A stretch of 64,000 bases of DNA, from NCBI GenBank assembly GCA_022820545.1, contig JAJEFG010000039.1, forward strand, positions 58,872-122,871, given 5' to 3'. This document shows positions 61,042 to 64,000 of the stretch, piece after piece. A model generated the notes under the pieces. The model saw nothing but the letters and a program-made list of their open reading frames with translations, was not told the origin of the DNA and searched no databases. Positions within the stretch are counted from its first letter, which is position 1. Each line of letters opens with the position of its first letter. A program made the position numbers and the translations under genes. This stretch comes from Acidobacteriota bacterium (GTDB lineage: Bacteria; Acidobacteriota; Vicinamibacteria; Marinacidobacterales; Marinacidobacteraceae).

Positions 61042-62430
61042 TCAGCCGTCCGCGGAGTCAGGGACGAACCGATCCGCCGCCGGAGCAAACGCCTCGATCT
61101 CCTCGCCCCCCTGGAAGGCGCCGACCACCGCTTCCCGGAGCGACAGCCGTACGACTTCGCCGGGATCCGGGAACAAACGCTCCTCGATCTCGGCGATCCG
61201 CTCGGGCTCCGACCGGGTCCGTGGGGACCCGGCGATCAGCGCACAGCAGTCTTTCGCGGGCACGGCGGAGGTCTCCCAGGTGCCGATCTTCTGCGCCCGG
61301 TCCATGATGGCCACCTTGTCGAACCCGACCAGCGGCCGCAGGACGGGTAGCGAGAGCGCGGCATCCACGCTGATGAGGTTCTCGAGCGTCTGGGACGCGA
61401 CCTGGGAAAGGCTGTCGCCCGTAGTCAGCGCCGCCGCTCCGAAGTGCCGGGCGACGACCTCGCCGCAGCGGAATGCGAACCGGCGGAACAGCACCGCCTC
61501 GTGGCCGGTTCTGCTGCCGGTGAGCCGGAGGTCGAAGTGGGTGTACGGAACGAGCACCAGCCGCGATCGGCCCGTATAGCGCGAAAGAACGCGGACCAGT
61601 TCCGCGGCCTTGCGGGCAGCGGGCGAATCCTGGTCCGGACGGGAGGGCGTGAGATGGACGAAGTCGAGCGAGGCTCCCCTTCCCGCCATCATCCAGGCGG
61701 CCACCGGCGAGTCGAAGCCGCCGGAAAGCATCCCCACCAGCCGGCCCGCGACCCCTACCGGAAGCCCGCCGGGCCCCTTCACCCGGCGCGTCCACAGGTA
61801 GATGGCTTCTTCGTGAGGCTCGATGAACACCGTGAGCGCCGGGTTCGAGAGGTCCACGCGGCCCCACGCCGTGCGCTGCAGAATGGCGCGCCCTACCGAC
61901 TCGGCAATGGCTTGCGAGCGGATGGGGAAGTTCCGGTCCCGGCGCCGCACCCGCAGGGCAAAGCCCGTCTCCGGTTCCGGCCGCGCATCCGCTGCCAACC
62001 AGCAGGCAAGCGAGGTGGTGTCGTCCAGCAACCGCTCGGGCGAGAGGGTTTCACCGCGCGGACGAGGAATCACGAAGCACGGAAGCGCGAGCTCGACGCC
62101 GAAAACGGTTGCGATCGCCGCGAGAGCCCGGTCGAGCGCCGCGGTCTCCCCCGGCGGAACTTCGATCCACACCCGGTCGCCGGCCGAACTCGTCCGCCAG
62201 CGCAGCCCGATGCCGCGGAGCCGCTGTCCGAGATTGCGCTTGAGCGCTTCCCGGAACGAGGGCCGGTTTCTGCCCTTGATGCGGATTTCCGGCGACCGGA
62301 TCAGGATGCGCCGCGGGGAGTCCGGCGCCGGATGCGCAGCCGCGCGGCCAAGTCGCTCCGCCTCTGCTGGCGCGCTGGGAAGACGTTCCGGCACGGTGGC
62401 GGGAGTGACGGTTCGGGACGATTCGGACAT
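61042..62430 (-). CDS. thiI: tRNA 4-thiouridine synthase ThiI
   Basis: 462 residues from ATG 62430, though this leaves only 4 bp to the tRNA gene, so a GTG at 62394 could be the real start. The N-terminal ferredoxin-like and THUMP domains (about 45-180) contain IRSPEIRIKGRNRPSF. The PP-loop ATPase has LSGGFDSPVAAWMM at about 235 and TTGDSLSQVASQTLENL at about 338. CCALIAG holds candidate thiol Cys residues. There is no rhodanese domain, so sulfur is presumably handed over by another persulfide protein. Makes s4U8 in tRNA and may serve thiamine thiazole. Confidence 0.93.
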   Translation of the reverse strand: MSESSRTVTPATVPERLPSAPAEAERLGRAAAHPAPDSPRRILIRSPEIRIKGRNRPSFREALKRNLGQRLRGIGLRWRTSSAGDRVWIEVPPGETAALDRALAAIATVFGVELALPCFVIPRPRGETLSPERLLDDTTSLACWLAADARPEPETGFALRVRRRDRNFPIRSQAIAESVGRAILQRTAWGRVDLSNPALTVFIEPHEEAIYLWTRRVKGPGGLPVGVAGRLVGMLSGGFDSPVAAWMMAGRGASLDFVHLTPSRPDQDSPAARKAAELVRVLSRYTGRSRLVLVPYTHFDLRLTGSRTGHEAVLFRRFAFRCGEVVARHFGAAALTTGDSLSQVASQTLENLISVDAALSLPVLRPLVGFDKVAIMDRAQKIGTWETSAVPAKDCCALIAGSPRTRSEPERIAEIEERLFPDPGEVVRLSLREAVVGAFQGGEEIEAFAPAADRFVPDSADG

Positions 62431-62434
62431 CGGG

Positions 62435-62510
<76 letters not shown>

Positions 62511-62766
62511 AGTGTGTCCGCCGCAGACGGCCGAGGCGAGTCCGCGCGTGACCGACTTCACCATTGTAGCTGCATCCGTCCGCTGTTGGCCACGCCTGTC
62601 CGTCACGTGATCCTCGTCGACACGACGCTCGGCGCCGGAAGTCGATTGCGGATCGCAGGCTCGCCGGACCGACGCCCCGGAACGCGCCGGTCCCGGACTC
62701 CTGGGACCGGATTTGTCGACACCTGAACGGCTCGGCTAGAATCCGATTCGGCATTGGGAGGCGCCG
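62511..62766 (+). other. Short intergenic region
   Basis: 256 bases upstream of the tRNA (on its 5' side) and before the NTF2-like gene. No gene or terminator is convincing; the tRNA/thiI promoter should lie here, on the minus strand. Confidence 0.4.
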
Positions 62767-63270
62767 ATGAAGTCCACTTCGATTCGACTGCGGGTGCTGG
62801 GGCTGATAATCCTCGGACCCTCGCTGGTAGTAGAGTCTCAGGTTGTGAACGATCCGGTCGTTGCGGAACTCGATGCGTACTGGGCCGAGGTGTCCCGGAC
62901 GGTCGCGGAAGGCGATTTCGAGAGCTACAAACGTCTCTATCATCCCGATGCGGTTCTGGTCGATCTGCAATCGGGGACCAGCTTGCCGATCGAGCAGGCA
63001 TTCGAGGGGTGGGAGCCGAGCTTCGTCGATACCCGTGACGGCCGGGTCCCGGCCACCGTCGAATTCCGCCTCACCGAGCGGCTGCACGATGAAACGACGG
63101 CGCACGAGACCGGCATCTTCCGGTACACGGCGACACCGGAGGACGCGGATCCGACCGTCGTCATTTTCCATTTCGAAGGTCTGCTCGTGCGGAAAGCCGG
63201 GAGTTGGCTCATGGTGATGGAATACCAGAAGCAGCCGGCGAGTAGCCAGGAGTGGGAGTCGGCCGAGTGA
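62767..63270 (+). CDS. Exported NTF2-like (SnoaL/DUF4440) protein
   Basis: 167 residues from ATG 62767 with GGGAGGCG about 5 bases upstream. A signal peptide (RLRVLGLIILGPSLVVES) is followed by a cone-like fold with the pattern VVAELDAYWAEVSRTVAEGD then FESYKRLYHPDAVLVD, VEFRLTERLHDETTAHETGI and LVRKAGSWLMVMEYQ. This is the usual DUF4440/SnoaL layout. The ligand or reaction is unknown. Stands alone between the tRNA region and the AbiE locus. Confidence 0.82.
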   Translation: MKSTSIRLRVLGLIILGPSLVVESQVVNDPVVAELDAYWAEVSRTVAEGDFESYKRLYHPDAVLVDLQSGTSLPIEQAFEGWEPSFVDTRDGRVPATVEFRLTERLHDETTAHETGIFRYTATPEDADPTVVIFHFEGLLVRKAGSWLMVMEYQKQPASSQEWESAE

Positions 63271-63391
63271 CGACGCCTCTGACGTGCGGATAATCGTCCA
63301 GCCGGGTTGGACCCCGGCCTTTCGCACCGCGTGAACTATGGTCAGGTTCGACAAGACTGACGGGAACGCATTGGAGTCGATAATCATGTTG

Positions 63392-63417
63392 ATAATTCCG
63401 CATGTAAAGCGGATTAT
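63392..63417. promoter_or_regulatory. AT-rich inverted repeat upstream of the AbiEi gene, possible operator
   Basis: ATAATTCCGC and GCGGATTAT form arms around a 7-base centre, just 5 bp before the AbiEi ATG. AbiEi antitoxins of known systems repress their own promoter by binding inverted repeats, so this fits an operator. Assignment is inferential. Confidence 0.45.
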
Positions 63418-63422
63418 GAATC

Positions 63423-64000
63423 ATGGTGTACGACACGCGATCCGGGTTGTCGAGATATGTCAATGGGTTGCTCTCTGCGGGCCGGACGGTGTTCACCTCG
63501 GAAGAAGCCGAACAGGCCCTCGGCGTCGGACACGGTGCGTTTCTGGATGCCGCCGAGCGGCTACAGCGTCGTAAGGCTCTGCTGAATCCGCGGAGAGGAT
63601 TCTATGTCGCCGTCCCACCGCAATATTCCGCTTGGGGAGGACCGCCGCCGGCCTGGTACATCGACGCGCTCATGCGCCATGAAGGCAACGCCTACTACGT
63701 CGGGTTGTTGAAAGCCGCAGAGCTTCATGGTGCGACGCATCAGGCCGTCATGGAGTTCCAGGTCGTGTCGGCCAAGCGCCTGCCGAAGATCCGCGCGGGG
63801 CGCAACCTGATCGTCTTCTACTTCCGCAAGAGCCTGGAGACGTTGACGGCAGGGACTGAGGATCGCAAGACCGACACCGGCGTGATGAAGATCTCGTCGG
63901 CCGCGCTGACGGCTCTGGACCTCCTGCGCTATCCGCGGGCGTCAGGCGGCATCGACAGTGTAGCCACAGTCCTTTCCGACCTCGCCGAGAAGATCGATCC
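63423..64000 (+). CDS. abiEi: AbiEi-family type IV toxin-antitoxin antitoxin, 3'-truncated
   Basis: 192 residues are visible from ATG 63423; the frame is open at the window edge, so the gene continues outside. The N-terminal winged-helix-like segment has LLSAGRTVFTSEEAEQALGV and AAERLQRRKALLNPRRGFYV. The central AbiEi domain has AWYIDALMRHEGNAYYVGLL then KAAELHGA and KRLPKIRAGRNLIVFYF. The antitoxin blocks the nucleotidyltransferase toxin AbiEii, which should be the next gene, and the pair gives phage abortive infection. GC is a little lower than the neighbourhood, consistent with a mobile defence locus. Confidence 0.85.
   Translation, partial: MVYDTRSGLSRYVNGLLSAGRTVFTSEEAEQALGVGHGAFLDAAERLQRRKALLNPRRGFYVAVPPQYSAWGGPPPAWYIDALMRHEGNAYYVGLLKAAELHGATHQAVMEFQVVSAKRLPKIRAGRNLIVFYFRKSLETLTAGTEDRKTDTGVMKISSAALTALDLLRYPRASGGIDSVATVLSDLAEKID

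Overview
The window is high-GC (roughly two thirds G+C by eye) DNA from a Gram-negative bacterium, very likely uncultured. Evidence: many lipobox signal peptides, SurA/PpiC-type periplasmic proteins, a quinohemoprotein amine dehydrogenase (QHNDH) operon, GTG/TTG starts and 4-bp GTGA gene overlaps. Gene content (TolB-CehA fusion, IPT plus NHL propeller protein, DUF1499 pairs, a mono-modular reducing PKS) would suit Acidobacteriota, Gemmatimonadota or a sponge-associated lineage. There is no rRNA, so this is only a guess.

Layout. 1-3369: a heterodimeric ABC exporter (first subunit cut by the window edge) and a FabZ-like hot-dog protein. 3370-9142: an accessory region in which the 3' end of the FabZ-like gene recurs three more times (6203-6474, 7261-7322, 9093-9142), separating a repeat-containing lipoprotein, an unknown protein and a hipBA toxin-antitoxin pair. 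9140-14820: small membrane proteins, a helical secreted protein, a sterol-desaturase-family hydroxylase, a PQQ-like propeller protein, and an AlbA_2/ATPase gene followed by a 21-bp tandem repeat. 14822-19497 (minus): propeller protein, M20 peptidase, aminotransferase and two DUF1499 proteins. 19788-25652 (plus): TIGR00725-like protein, mfd and two SurA/PpiC-like chaperones. 25719-30508 (minus): Xre/BrnT toxin-antitoxin, moaA, double-FKBP lipoprotein, D-aminoacylase-type amidohydrolase and thioredoxin. 30625-34037: CDF zinc transporter and TolB-CehA metallohydrolase.

34055-49309: a polyketide region. It holds an FAD monooxygenase/halogenase-like protein and a 3410-residue PKS with order KS-AT-DH-cMT-ER-KR-ACP-KS-AT(degenerate). 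Facing these on the minus strand are an alpha/beta hydrolase, an NCS2-type permease with an extra C-terminal domain, and a free-standing ACP. 49451-57723: the QHNDH operon qhpA-D-C-B-F-E, divergent from a Tat-exported D-threonine-aldolase-like enzyme. The gamma subunit QhpC has every Cys/Asp/Glu/Trp needed for its three thioether links and the CTQ cofactor. The only QhpG-like flavoprotein in the window is the one beside the PKS.

57733-64000: alkaline phosphatase, three tandem paralogues of an unrecognised secreted family, thiI four bases from a tRNA-Lys(CTT), an NTF2-like protein and the start of an AbiE antitoxin.

Dispersed non-coding structure is notable. There are two 208-220 bp elements bounded by the same 29-30 bp perfect inverted repeats, related single hairpins, and an unrelated 185-bp MITE-like element. 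The most unusual things are the terminal KS-AT didomain (AT Ser replaced by Asp, no ACP after it), the repeated fabZ-like tails, and the three-copy secreted family.
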